A stretch of 43,828 nt of DNA from an uncultured Bdellovibrionales bacterium. GTDB taxonomy: Bacteria > Bdellovibrionota > FAC87 > UBA2466. Location: assembly GCA_937903155.1 (NCBI GenBank), contig CALCZU010000088.1:1-43828 (forward strand). Reading direction: 5' to 3'. Of this stretch, positions 16,694-25,663 are shown piece by piece (position 1 is the first letter of the stretch; each line of letters starts with the position of its first letter). A program made the position numbers and the translations under genes. Below the pieces are notes generated by a model. That model saw only the letters and a program-made list of their open reading frames with translations. It ran no database searches and had not been told where the DNA came from.

Positions 16694-16721
16694 TTCAATT
16701 CGACCGCAATGAAAGGGTGGT

Positions 16722-18725
16722 TTAGGCGACTCTCTTTAACGTGAGTGTGTTTCCTTCACTTTTTTCTAACAATAAATTCTTTTGTGACCGAGTCCAGTCG
16801 TTATCTGCTTCGACGGTCTTCCGAGAAAATTCGGATTCGCAAACCGCATTGCGATTCTTCAATGAAAAGAGTGCGTTCAAAACCCTTTGGAGCCTTGGAG
16901 ACATCAGAATGTCTCGAACGCTATCCTGAGAACTTATCCCTTTAGCCCGCAGAAGCGATTTCTGAAGCAAAAGAACGCGGCTCAGACCCACCCAATGTCG
17001 GGATTGCTGAATGAGAGTGTTCGGAACAAAAGCCGCATTTTTCGCTGTCTTAAGATTGGCGGAAAAGAACGTGCAAATCTGGTCCCATGCGGCTTTACAT
17101 TCAAACATTCCAATTCCGTCGATGAATGCAGCGTGAAAAGTCTGAACTGATTTCCCATTTGCGATCGTGGGGACAAAACCCGGTTTTAGCTGAACTCCCA
17201 GAGTTTTTAGATTCCATCGAGCGACATTTTGATCTCCGTGCGAATAGACTTTGACGTTTTTAAAGTGGACCGGCGCAAAGTCGAGGTAACCCTGGTCGCC
17301 CGTTGCTCCCTCGTCTGGAGCAATTCGACAATCTTGGAAGCACGAGTGAATCCACCAGTCGAGGAATTCTAGGGAACCTTGTGACGCCACAATCATTCCG
17401 GCGTTAAAGAGCCCGTCTCGTCTCGAAGCAGGTTTGTCATCATTCCAGTGAGGAAAGAGTAAAAGGGACGAATCTCCGATTGAGTTTAAAAGATTTTCTG
17501 GGGAGGAAAAGAAATAGACATCCGAATCGGTATAGACCACAGGTCGATTGGAAGTGAGTAGGGCCTTCTTAATCAGATGAGGCTTTGTTGAAAAGGCGCG
17601 AATTCCAATGGAGCGTGAAAGAATTTCCGGAAGTTCTGCAGCAGACCATAAATCTTCAAGAAGGTGCGCATGAATTTCTACTTCAGGGAAATCGCGTTTT
17701 AAAAAGTTCTTCACATCCGTATCCAGAGCCAGAATATGAAAAATCGGAGCTTGAACAAATTGCAGACAGTTTTGAATCCAACCTTTTAGAAAGGGGTAAT
17801 AATTTCTGTCCGAAATAGAAGCGAGCGAAAATCTGGAATCGCTTAAGAGGGAGGGAGAAGCTTTACCACTCATGCTCACTGAGAATTTCTCTAAGTATTC
17901 TCTCAAACGGTTTTGGTACATCTTAAGAATTTCGGAATTCGCAAGGGGCGGTCGATTTTCGACAAAGGCGCTGTTCTGTGGAACTTCAATTTCTTCTAAT
18001 AGAGACGATTTTTGATGAGAGTAATACCGTGTGGGGATTCCGAGAGCGGCGCCGATGACCGCGGGTGCTTCACGAGTCGAAAAGATCTCGGAGGCTGATG
18101 CAAGTGCGGCAGTATAAGTTGTCGCGAAGTGCTGACAAACGAGAGTATTTAAGCCGTAAGGTGGAAGCATTTCGAGGTCTTTAGACTGGTTAGGAATAAA
18201 GAGGGACGAATCATTTTTTTGGAGGTTTTCGAAAACACTTTTTAAAAGGTTTTCTTCGGTGTTTCTATCGAAACAAAATACAGACTTTGGCTCGGAGTAA
18301 GCAATTTTCGTAAACGAATTGAAAAACAAAATGCTACCGGTTGCAGGTGGGAGCGTTTGATTTAAAACGGATTCGAGATGCAATTTTGAATCAGAGTCGT
18401 AAGCGGAGAGACTTCCTTTTTTTGCAATCTCAGTAAGGCAATTCCGAACGGGCGTCGTCAAACCGTTTACTTCAGAGTCATTCATCTTTACGGATAAGCA
18501 GAGAAGCGAAGAGACGGGATTCGCCAAAATTTTTTGAATCATTGCGGCAAATTGACTCATTTCACCAGACAAGATGTGGAGAGAGTCTTTGTCTGGGCTC
18601 GCACCTTGATTCAGATCCCAAAATGAAACGTCGTGATCTTTAAAAAGATTTTTTAATCCTTCAAAAAGGAGTAAGTCGTCTGTGGCGGGAAATGCTTCGA
18701 ATAAGTATGGGATAACGATTTTCAT
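16722..18725 (-). CDS. Two-domain transferase: pyruvyltransferase/GT-B-like plus GT-A
   Basis: A 667-residue protein. I chose the ATG at 18725, which has GAAGGG just upstream and overlaps the epimerase stop as ATGA, over an in-frame start 42 bases earlier. Residues 1-260 look like a diverged polysaccharide pyruvyl transferase or GT-B fold: the FPATDDLLLFEGLKNLF opening and STREAPAVIGAALGIPTRYY near 216-235, where that family has 'R-H-A...ALGIP'. Residues about 305-570 form a nucleotide-diphospho-sugar transferase: PVVYTDSDVYFF (DXD at 400-402), LFNAGMIVAS and TGDQGYLD. Both halves probably modify the same surface glycan. The C-terminal 90 residues are unassigned. The N-terminal assignment is tentative; the C-terminal one is firmer. 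Confidence 0.68.
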   Translation of the reverse strand: MKIVIPYLFEAFPATDDLLLFEGLKNLFKDHDVSFWDLNQGASPDKDSLHILSGEMSQFAAMIQKILANPVSSLLCLSVKMNDSEVNGLTTPVRNCLTEIAKKGSLSAYDSDSKLHLESVLNQTLPPATGSILFFNSFTKIAYSEPKSVFCFDRNTEENLLKSVFENLQKNDSSLFIPNQSKDLEMLPPYGLNTLVCQHFATTYTAALASASEIFSTREAPAVIGAALGIPTRYYSHQKSSLLEEIEVPQNSAFVENRPPLANSEILKMYQNRLREYLEKFSVSMSGKASPSLLSDSRFSLASISDRNYYPFLKGWIQNCLQFVQAPIFHILALDTDVKNFLKRDFPEVEIHAHLLEDLWSAAELPEILSRSIGIRAFSTKPHLIKKALLTSNRPVVYTDSDVYFFSSPENLLNSIGDSSLLLFPHWNDDKPASRRDGLFNAGMIVASQGSLEFLDWWIHSCFQDCRIAPDEGATGDQGYLDFAPVHFKNVKVYSHGDQNVARWNLKTLGVQLKPGFVPTIANGKSVQTFHAAFIDGIGMFECKAAWDQICTFFSANLKTAKNAAFVPNTLIQQSRHWVGLSRVLLLQKSLLRAKGISSQDSVRDILMSPRLQRVLNALFSLKNRNAVCESEFSRKTVEADNDWTRSQKNLLLEKSEGNTLTLKRVA

Positions 18726-19675
18726 GCGGCCCTTCTTTTTTTTGTCGGGCTTTGCATCCACTCCCAAAACGAAGCGATTCCGTTTTCTAAAGACGTTTCA
18801 GGCTTCCACTTTGCCGCGTTTTTGAACTTGAAAATATCGAGACTCGTATTTTTTGTGAGCGCGGGTTTATTTTCCGATTTTGAGACTTGAACTTTAACTC
18901 CGGTTACTTTTTCGATGACACTCAACACTTGAGACAGGGAGTAACTTCTTCCTCCCCCTAAATTATAAATTCCCGGAGCTAGATTTTTTTCCGTGAGAAT
19001 CATTCTAAAGGCGTTAAAAACATCTTCGATGTAAATGAAGTCTTTTTGCGTTGCAGGATCAATCCACAGCGGTAGCGGCTGATTGTTTAATGCACAAGAA
19101 AGTGCTTTCGCAATAAATCCACTCTGAACGCGTACGGATTGGCCAGGGCCGTAAACATTCGAAATGCGAAAGTTGTAAGTCTCAATCCCGTAAAGTTCTC
19201 GGTTCATTTCTGAAAGAAGTTCGATACAAAGTTTCCCGGTAGCGTACGCGGTATTTGCGAGCGTTGGAGATGCCTCATTTTGTCTGGAGTCGGCACCGGG
19301 GCTGTAGACTGCACCGCCGGATCCGGCGATCACAAGTTTTGAAACTTTTGAAGCTCTCATGGCAGAAAATAAGAGAGCCGTCGTTTCAAGATTAGATAAA
19401 ATTTCTTTTTCGGGAAAGGGCAGATTTTCCGAAGGAAATCCTCGAAACGCGAAATGGAAAACACATTCGACGCCCTCTAAAAAGGCAGTGCTCAAATCTC
19501 GGTCTTCCAAACTCCCCTGAAAACTTTTCACTTTTGGAGAACCGAAATCAACCCTTCGGCTCGTGAGTGCATGGATTTCAAGTTGAGGGGACGTGCTTCT
19601 TAAAGATTCGATGAAATTGCTTCCGATAAAACCAGAGGCGCCAGTGATTGCAATTTTCTTTATTTGCTGTGTCAT
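18722..19675 (-). CDS. NAD-dependent epimerase/dehydratase
   Basis: An extended short-chain dehydrogenase/reductase of about 317 residues. The nucleotide-binding motif is ITGASGFIGSNF at the N terminus, a Ser/Gly-rich SGSGGAVY follows, and the catalytic pair is YATGK (YxxxK). The RISNVYGPGQ and KDFIYIEDVF motifs are typical of nucleotide-sugar epimerases and dehydratases such as GalE or RmlB relatives. It likely makes an NDP-sugar for the neighbouring transferases. I started it at the ATG at 19675, matching the family's N terminus and with AAGGA upstream at a long spacing. A start at 19723 would add 16 unconvincing residues. Its stop overlaps the start of the two-domain transferase. Confidence 0.85.
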   Translation of the reverse strand: MTQQIKKIAITGASGFIGSNFIESLRSTSPQLEIHALTSRRVDFGSPKVKSFQGSLEDRDLSTAFLEGVECVFHFAFRGFPSENLPFPEKEILSNLETTALLFSAMRASKVSKLVIAGSGGAVYSPGADSRQNEASPTLANTAYATGKLCIELLSEMNRELYGIETYNFRISNVYGPGQSVRVQSGFIAKALSCALNNQPLPLWIDPATQKDFIYIEDVFNAFRMILTEKNLAPGIYNLGGGRSYSLSQVLSVIEKVTGVKVQVSKSENKPALTKNTSLDIFKFKNAAKWKPETSLENGIASFWEWMQSPTKKRRAA

Positions 19676-19845
19676 GATTGTGAAGTTTCCTTCACATTTA
19701 TCGTCTTTTACGCGATGTCTCATGAGTGGAAATTTCTAGAAATTTTAAAGCTGATTAACTCTTTAGAATTGATGGATTAAACGACAGACTAGGGGTGTAA
19801 AACGGCGATAGCGCAAGCACACGAAATGGTGTAAAAGACAGGCTC

Positions 19846-20337
19846 ATGAAAAAGTCTTCGCGTGTAAAAATTTCGATAGTGATGGGCAGCCGCTCTGATT
19901 GGGAAACGCTCAAAGAAGCGAGCGATATTTTGACGGAATTCGGGATCGCTCACGAAACAAAAATTGTTTCGGCGCACCGCACTCCAAAACTCTTGCGTGA
20001 ATTCGCAGAAACCGCAGAGGCTCGCGGCCTTCAAATCGTGATTGCAGGTGCAGGCGGCTCGGCGCATCTTCCGGGAATGCTCGCCGCGGAAATGACGGTT
20101 CCCGTTTTAGGAGTTCCGGTCGAAACAAAAATTCTCAAAGGCCTCGACTCGCTTCTTTCAATTGTCCAGATGCCTGCGGGAATTCCAGTGGGGACTTTGG
20201 CGATTGGTAAAGCCGGCGCGAAAAACGCCGCACTCTTTGCAATTCAAATGCTTGCGATGAATGATTCCGCTTTGAAAAAGAAAATTGAATCTTTTAGAAA
20301 AAAACAAACTCAGCGTGTTTTAAAAGAAAAACTTTAA
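19846..20337 (+). CDS. purE: N5-carboxyaminoimidazole ribonucleotide mutase
   Basis: A 163-residue class I PurE. The signature pieces are VMGSRSDWETL near the N terminus (substrate phosphate site), SAHRTP (catalytic His) and AGAGGSAHLPGM. It shifts the carboxyl group of N5-CAIR to make CAIR in purine synthesis. purK follows after one base, so both enzymes of the two-step bacterial route are produced together. The ribosome site is weak (ACAGG). Confidence 0.96.
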   Translation: MKKSSRVKISIVMGSRSDWETLKEASDILTEFGIAHETKIVSAHRTPKLLREFAETAEARGLQIVIAGAGGSAHLPGMLAAEMTVPVLGVPVETKILKGLDSLLSIVQMPAGIPVGTLAIGKAGAKNAALFAIQMLAMNDSALKKKIESFRKKQTQRVLKEKL

Positions 20338-20338
20338 A

Positions 20339-21484
20339 ATGACTCTTCCTCAAAAAAAGATAGTTCTTCCCGGAGAAAAAATCGGAATTTTAGGGGGGGG
20401 ACAACTCGGAAGAATGTTTGCCCTGAGTGCGGTTCAAATGGGTTACGAAGTGATTTCTTATTCTCCTGAAGAGTATCCTCCTATCGCGGGAGTCGCGTGC
20501 CATCTTCAAGGGGATTACCAGGATCTTAAAAAAGTCGCCGAGTTTGCAAATCAAGTCAAAGTGGCGACGCTCGAATTCGAGAATATTCCCGCTGAAACGA
20601 CTCAGAAAATTGAAGAGACGGTCTCCGTCTATCCGGGGACTTCTGTTTTGCAAACCACGCAGAACCGCCTGCGAGAGAAAAAGTTCTTGAGCGACAACGG
20701 ATTTCCCGTTGTGAAATACCGACATGTTAAAACAAAGGAAGAGCTTCCCAGAGCCATTGTAGAGTTGGGAACGCCTTGTGTCCTAAAGACCGCGGGCTTT
20801 GGCTACGACGGCAAGGGACAAGTGAAACTGACCTCCGAGTCGAACTTGAATGCCTTATTTCCGGATGCCGAATTTCCAGACTGCATTTTAGAGTCATTTA
20901 TTAATTTTGAAAAAGAAGTGTCGGTTGTCTGCGCGCGTGGTACGAACGGGAGTTTTGTCCACTGGCCGCTTTTTGAAAATCAGCACAAAAATCATATTTT
21001 GGATCTGACCGTATGCCCGGCGCGAGTTTCGCCTCAAACCTGTGACCAGGCTTATGGACTTGCAAAAAATATTGTAGACACTTTAGGAGTTGTTGGAACT
21101 TTTTGTGTCGAATTCTTTTTAACTCGGGACGAAAAATTAATTGTGAATGAAATGGCTCCTCGTCCTCACAATTCAGGCCACCTGACGATCAACGCTTCGG
21201 TGACTTCGCAGTTTGAACAACAGCTCCGAGCGGTCGCAGGACTTCCTTTAGGTTCGACGAAAATGATTCGACCTGCAGCGATGGTCAATCTCTTAGGGGA
21301 TTTATGGCAGGGAGGCGAACCTCAGTGGAAGAAAATCTTCGATCTCCCCGACGTTCATCTCCATCTTTACGGAAAAAAAGAAGCTCGACCGGGCCGAAAA
21401 ATGGGACATTTGACCGCCTTAGGGGATACCGCAGAAAAAGCCATCGAGACTGCACTCAAAGCACGTGCTCGGCTCAAAGAGTAA
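20339..21484 (+). CDS. purK: N5-carboxyaminoimidazole ribonucleotide synthase
   Basis: A 381-residue ATP-grasp enzyme. It has an N-terminal Rossmann-like PGEKIGILGGGQLGRMF, ATP-grasp elements VLKTAGFGYDGKGQVK and NEMAPRPHNSGHLTI, and the usual PurK C-terminal domain. It carboxylates AIR with bicarbonate and ATP, giving the substrate for PurE. The gene follows purE by one base. It carries an unusual run of eight G inside the glycine-rich loop codons (about 20393-20400). Its last 11 bases overlap the end of the converging outer-membrane protein gene. Confidence 0.96.
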   Translation: MTLPQKKIVLPGEKIGILGGGQLGRMFALSAVQMGYEVISYSPEEYPPIAGVACHLQGDYQDLKKVAEFANQVKVATLEFENIPAETTQKIEETVSVYPGTSVLQTTQNRLREKKFLSDNGFPVVKYRHVKTKEELPRAIVELGTPCVLKTAGFGYDGKGQVKLTSESNLNALFPDAEFPDCILESFINFEKEVSVVCARGTNGSFVHWPLFENQHKNHILDLTVCPARVSPQTCDQAYGLAKNIVDTLGVVGTFCVEFFLTRDEKLIVNEMAPRPHNSGHLTINASVTSQFEQQLRAVAGLPLGSTKMIRPAAMVNLLGDLWQGGEPQWKKIFDLPDVHLHLYGKKEARPGRKMGHLTALGDTAEKAIETALKARARLKE

Positions 21485-22271
21485 ATCCAAAACCCAGAAA
21501 AGCCGACGTTTCTTTTTGCTCCGAAAATTGTCCCATTACTGAGTAACCATGAGTCAGTTCAAAGAAAATTCTTTGTTTGCGCTGAATCTTTGCGGTCTCT
21601 CCCAAATAATATCCGACGACGAAAGCGAGATCCGGTGTCCAGCGGTTCTCCTGCTTGAAATTCGCATGAGACGCTACGAAAAGATCGGGCAGAAAAGAAA
21701 ACGTGAGTTCCGCCCCCAAGATGACCCGCCATTTTTTTAAAAGACTTTCAGGGTCCGCTCTCAAAAGCCACTGAGTCCCTCCATAAACTCTCAAGGGGGT
21801 CAGAAGATCCTTTGAATAGAGAAAACGGATGGATTCGAAACTGAAGTTTCTAAAAAGAGACGGGTTTTGCGAGATCACATCGTCTCCATGATGCGAACTC
21901 TGGTGAGAGAGGTAAAGTTCGATGAATTGGGATTTTTTTCCGAGACTCGTAACGATACCGCCGATAAAATCTGAGTTTTGCAAGTCAAAGGAAATGGATC
22001 CGTACTGAAAACGAGAAGCGACAAGTCCTTTGATTGCAACGTTTAAGAGTAATTCGTCTTCAAAAGTAAAGTTTGCAAGGTTTAACTGACCGCCCATTGT
22101 CAGATCTAAATAAGAATGGTTTGAATCTGAGTAAAGACAGCCGACACGGAGTTGTCCTTCTCTCGGATCCGCTAGAAGCGATTTAAAGTTACGAGGCCTG
22201 TCCGAAAAATATTCGACTGTCGAACCGAGTGCCAGAGAACTGATGATGAGAAAGAAAAGGCCCGCTCGCAT
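21474..22271 (-). CDS. DUF1207-type outer-membrane protein
   Basis: A 265-residue exported protein with signal peptide MRAGLFFLIISSLALGS. The mature start FKSLLADPREGQLRVG and the middle ELYLSHQSSHHGDDVI match the DUF1207 family as I know it, and alternating hydrophobic beta-strands end in a terminal aromatic-rich strand (GFGFTL). This suggests a small outer-membrane beta-barrel of unknown function. It follows the SGNH gene by 17 nt on the same strand, so they likely share a transcript. Confidence 0.65.
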   Translation of the reverse strand: MRAGLFFLIISSLALGSTVEYFSDRPRNFKSLLADPREGQLRVGCLYSDSNHSYLDLTMGGQLNLANFTFEDELLLNVAIKGLVASRFQYGSISFDLQNSDFIGGIVTSLGKKSQFIELYLSHQSSHHGDDVISQNPSLFRNFSFESIRFLYSKDLLTPLRVYGGTQWLLRADPESLLKKWRVILGAELTFSFLPDLFVASHANFKQENRWTPDLAFVVGYYLGETAKIQRKQRIFFELTHGYSVMGQFSEQKETSAFLGFGFTL

Positions 22272-22288
22272 CGCTCAAGTTTACCCTG

Positions 22289-23470
22289 TTAATGCTGAGA
22301 GAGAAAGCTTGCGATCGACCGATTCGCTTCGAACGAGGGATGGCTATCGGGAAGTTCGTAACGTGCAGAGTGCGTCCTAAGGTCGGGAAGAATTGATTCA
22401 ACGTTCGTCACGGATAAGCCTAGCTGGCTGATTTTTTCAACCAGAGCGTTGTCCGCTTTTTGATTATGATCGGCGAGGGTTGGCCAAACGATGACTTTGA
22501 ATTGGCTTTTCGGAAAAAGATTCGCGAAATCCGTGGCTGATTTTTTTACGATTGCGAGATAAAGCCCTTCGTCTTTTGAAGAAGCAAGCGTTCGAAGTTT
22601 TCCGTAAGTCAGTGATTTTTCTAACTGGTACTCTAAAGTAGGCGACAACTTAAATCCCCAAAAGTGATATTTAAGATCGCTAAATTGACCTCTGCGGGTG
22701 AGATGGTCTCCCTGGACTTCGTACCAGGGTCCGCTCTTATCCCAAAATGTTTTTCCCGCAACGCGTGGGATGTGAAACCGAGCGGTAGTAAAGTAAGCGG
22801 TAATCGGTTTATTTTCGCAGTTTTGTAGAAGCTTTTTGATTTTTCCACTCTCGATCGCGGCGAGCATTTGATGCGGACCATATCCGTGAAACCCGAGGTT
22901 ATATACTTTTACGGTGCTTCCCATGTCTTTGCCAAAGAGATAGGGGAGGGATTCTTCGTCCGATAGGCCTTCTCCAAAAGTGAATGAGCAGCCGAAGAAA
23001 ACGACGCAAGACTTTGCGGAAACCGCATCTGAAGGATAGGTTTTTCGCAAACCCTCATCATCGATTCCGTAACGAACGTTGTAAACGGGCTGAGATGTTT
23101 TTCTTTCTCTCATTATTGCAGAGTAAGAACCGCTTGGCCTTGGGCGGTAACCCAGTTCGTTATCTTCAAGCCAATAGTTTCCATGGACAAAATCGCCATC
23201 TTGCTCAAAGCGGGTTTGCGGGGTGGAGATGAGTTTGTGCAGAAGGTAAAGACCACCCTCCGCCACCGAAACTGCCAAAGGAAGTGCCATCAGATTTAAG
23301 ACAAAGACGCGAGCAAAATTCGATCTTAGAGAAAACTGCAGTGCGAGAAGAAAGCCCACGGCCATGAGGCCGACATAGAAAAAGGGCAACGGCCAGCTTC
23401 TAAAGACAGAACGCACGCACCCCACGAGAATTAGAAAACCGACGGAAATAAAAAGAAATTTTATTTTCAT
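22289..23470 (-). CDS. Membrane-anchored SGNH/GDSL hydrolase-like protein
   Basis: A 393-residue protein with two to three N-terminal membrane helices (about residues 4-75) and an SGNH hydrolase domain. Block I is VVFFGCSFTFGEGLSDEES, where the classical GDS is GCS with the nucleophile Ser kept. Block II is YNLGFHGYGPHQM, and block V is LPDSHPS supplying Asp and His. Such proteins de-acetylate or acyl-transfer on envelope glycans and lipids. The proximity to a polysaccharide locus fits a glycan-modifying role, but this is inference. No clear ribosome site precedes the ATG. The 238-base gap upstream, before the sigma-54 activator gene, holds only a weak hairpin (CTGGC/GCCAG near 23590). Confidence 0.72.
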   Translation of the reverse strand: MKIKFLFISVGFLILVGCVRSVFRSWPLPFFYVGLMAVGFLLALQFSLRSNFARVFVLNLMALPLAVSVAEGGLYLLHKLISTPQTRFEQDGDFVHGNYWLEDNELGYRPRPSGSYSAIMRERKTSQPVYNVRYGIDDEGLRKTYPSDAVSAKSCVVFFGCSFTFGEGLSDEESLPYLFGKDMGSTVKVYNLGFHGYGPHQMLAAIESGKIKKLLQNCENKPITAYFTTARFHIPRVAGKTFWDKSGPWYEVQGDHLTRRGQFSDLKYHFWGFKLSPTLEYQLEKSLTYGKLRTLASSKDEGLYLAIVKKSATDFANLFPKSQFKVIVWPTLADHNQKADNALVEKISQLGLSVTNVESILPDLRTHSARYELPDSHPSFEANRSIASFLSQH

Positions 23471-23708
23471 GCGTTTTTACGAGGGGACCTGAACTTCAAA
23501 TTATACGTTGCACGAATTGTTTCGTCCACTTTGCGGAGGGCCGCTGAGCCTCAAGAATGAGTCTTAGGTGCTCTGCGCTATCAATTTTCTGGCCTGCAAA
23601 GCCAGGTTTTGTAGTGTAGTATTGGAGGTTGTTCGCGCCTCGTACGAGTTGAATTTATTAACGCCATTAGGTAAAAAGGCACGAGATCTAAAATCGTGAT
23701 TTGTAGTT

Positions 23709-25103
23709 ATGTATACGCAGCTAGCCACATCGCCTCAAGCGTTGATCATTGATGATGATACCGACACGTGCGAACTGTTTTGTCATATGTTGGACCGGGC
23801 GGGCTTTCGGACTCAGTTCGTAACGACGGTCGAAGCGGGACTCACGTTACAAAAATCAAATGATTTTGATTTAATCCTTCTCGACTTAAATTTAGGAACT
23901 ACCCATTCGCTCGAAAAAATTCCCGATCTTTTAAAGTCTTCCAAGACTTCACGTCTGTGGGTTTTGACAGCTCACGGTTCCATCGAACTTGCAGTCAAAG
24001 CGATGCGACTTGCGGCCTCGGGGTTTTTTACAAAGGATCAAGGCGCCGAAGCGATCGTTAATGAACTCAAAGCGGCCTTTTTTTCACAGTCTGTCGTCAA
24101 AGAAAACGCTGCCGAATCGGGTGCGGATCAGTTTGGGCTAATAGGCGTCAGCCCAGCCATGCAGCTTATTCGGCAAAACATTCAGAGAATGAAAGATGTC
24201 AGTTCCACTGTCATCATCTGTGGAGAATCTGGCACCGGGAAAGAATTGATTGCTCAAGCGCTGCACCAGTCTTCGCTCAGGAAAAACGCCGCCTTTGCGG
24301 CCATCAACTGCGGAGCGATTCCTGAGCAGCTACTTGAATCGGAACTATTCGGGCACAAACGGGGATCTTTCACCGACGCGAAATCCGATCACATCGGATT
24401 TTTTGAAAAATGCTCAGATGGGACTCTATTTTTGGATGAAATCTCAGAGCTTCCATTTTCACTCCAAGTAAAGTTATTAAGAGTGCTTCAAGAACGCGAA
24501 GTTTGCAAAGTCGGCTCCACCCAAGCGGTGAAAATCAATACCCGAGTGATCGCAGCGACCAATCGCAAACTTGAAGACAAAGTTCACGAGGGACTTTTCA
24601 GAGAAGACCTTTACTATCGTCTTTCCATTTTAAGAATCGATTCTCCACCCTTGCGCGAACGCCGCTCTGACATTCCGATTTTGGTGAGAGCTTTTGTCGA
24701 CCGTTACGCAAGTTCTTTGGGGAAACCATTGCGTTATCCTACAGACGGCACGATGGAAAAAGTCGTGGGATATGAATGGCCGGGCAATGTCCGCGAACTT
24801 CAAAACTCGATTGAAAGAGCCTCGGTGCTTTCGATGGATGGAACACTTCAATTAGAAGATCTTTTCCCAAAACATTTTCTATCGTATGAAAACGAAGCTT
24901 CAACCCAGAATTTAGAATCGTCGCTTGCGCCGTTCTGCACGGAGAAATTGCAGTTCGAGAGGGACTATCTAACGCGTCTCTTGAAAGCCACGAAGGGAAA
25001 TATTTCAGAAGCGGCTCGTCTCTCCGGACAGCATCGCCCGCAACTCTACAGACTCATGCACAAGTACTCGATCCAACCGGAACTCTACTCAGACAGAAAA
25101 TAA
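23709..25103 (+). CDS. NtrC-family sigma-54-dependent response regulator
   Basis: A 464-residue regulator. The receiver domain (about 8-125) has acidic residues Asp15-17, phospho-acceptor Asp59 and Lys109; Lys109 is followed by Asp, not the usual Pro. The AAA+ domain (about 143-370) has Walker A GESGTGKE (172-179), Walker B GTLFLDE (238-244) and a sigma-54 loop reading GSFTDA (219-224) where the consensus is GAFTGA. The C-terminal Fis-type helix-turn-helix is NISEAARLSGQHRPQLYRLM. When phosphorylated it should open sigma-54 promoters. No partner kinase is adjacent on its transcript. The HPt, REC and kinase genes downstream are candidate partners. Confidence 0.94.
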   Translation: MYTQLATSPQALIIDDDTDTCELFCHMLDRAGFRTQFVTTVEAGLTLQKSNDFDLILLDLNLGTTHSLEKIPDLLKSSKTSRLWVLTAHGSIELAVKAMRLAASGFFTKDQGAEAIVNELKAAFFSQSVVKENAAESGADQFGLIGVSPAMQLIRQNIQRMKDVSSTVIICGESGTGKELIAQALHQSSLRKNAAFAAINCGAIPEQLLESELFGHKRGSFTDAKSDHIGFFEKCSDGTLFLDEISELPFSLQVKLLRVLQEREVCKVGSTQAVKINTRVIAATNRKLEDKVHEGLFREDLYYRLSILRIDSPPLRERRSDIPILVRAFVDRYASSLGKPLRYPTDGTMEKVVGYEWPGNVRELQNSIERASVLSMDGTLQLEDLFPKHFLSYENEASTQNLESSLAPFCTEKLQFERDYLTRLLKATKGNISEAARLSGQHRPQLYRLMHKYSIQPELYSDRK

Positions 25104-25600
25104 ATCACGACTTCTCGAAAGCCGACCAGGTTTTTAACCACGGTATTGTCTGTAAAAAGCTTCACGTTCCAAACCCATCGGTCGGCGTCAAACGTCTCGG
25201 GATTACAGCGTTCAAGTGTTTGAGATTCATCGACGACGAGCCACGCTTGAGGTTGGGCAGCTTCGAGGGGGCGTAATTCGTGCATGGCGACGAAGCGCGA
25301 AGTATTGCATCGTAGGACTTCTTTTTCCTTAGCCATATAATACTTACTACAATCAAAGAGCGGTTCAGTATTTCCGCATTCACCGGTGACACATCTTTTG
25401 CAAAGTTGAAACGATGAAGGGTGTGTTTCGCTTGTGGTGAGTTTAAACATTGTGAGGACATACTTATAATTCGTCTCGACGACTTCTCCCGATTCATTCA
25501 GCTCGTTTAGGGTGGAATGAAAAATGGGAACCTCTTGAAAATCGGCCCGAGCAAAATGCGAAAAACTAAAAAATAGCAAAGACGTGAGTAGATATTTCAT
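25085..25600 (-). CDS. Secreted cysteine-containing protein, unknown function
   Basis: A 171-residue protein starting at the ATG at 25600, which has an AAAGAGGT ribosome site 7 nt away. The signal peptide MKYLLTSLLFFSFSHFARA is followed by about 150 mature residues with six cysteines in pairs (CKRC, GECGN, FDC, RCN, RCNP), suggesting disulfides in the periplasm or outside. I do not recognise the family. Its 3' end overlaps the end of the sigma-54 activator gene by 19 bases. Its 5' region faces the HPt gene across an intergenic region rich in palindromes. Confidence 0.7.
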   Translation of the reverse strand: MKYLLTSLLFFSFSHFARADFQEVPIFHSTLNELNESGEVVETNYKYVLTMFKLTTSETHPSSFQLCKRCVTGECGNTEPLFDCSKYYMAKEKEVLRCNTSRFVAMHELRPLEAAQPQAWLVVDESQTLERCNPETFDADRWVWNVKLFTDNTVVKNLVGFREVVIYFLSE

Positions 25601-25629
25601 AGACGACCTCTTTTGTTGTGGGGGGTGAA

Positions 25630-25663
25630 TGTATCGCACATCTGATACACCCATTCTAGAATG
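25630..25663. promoter_or_regulatory. Two adjacent palindromes, candidate operator
   Basis: An inverted repeat TGTATC (25630-25635)/GATACA (25644-25649) with an 8-base spacer is followed after 2 bases by a perfect 12-base palindrome CATTCTAGAATG (25652-25663). They lie between the divergent secreted-protein and HPt genes. The arrangement looks like dimeric regulator sites; the regulator is unknown. Confidence 0.45.

Noticed and set aside
20393..20400. Run of eight G in purK as a phase-variation tract
   Set aside because: It encodes the conserved glycine loop in an essential-type metabolic gene, the frame is intact, and no read-length variation can be seen here.
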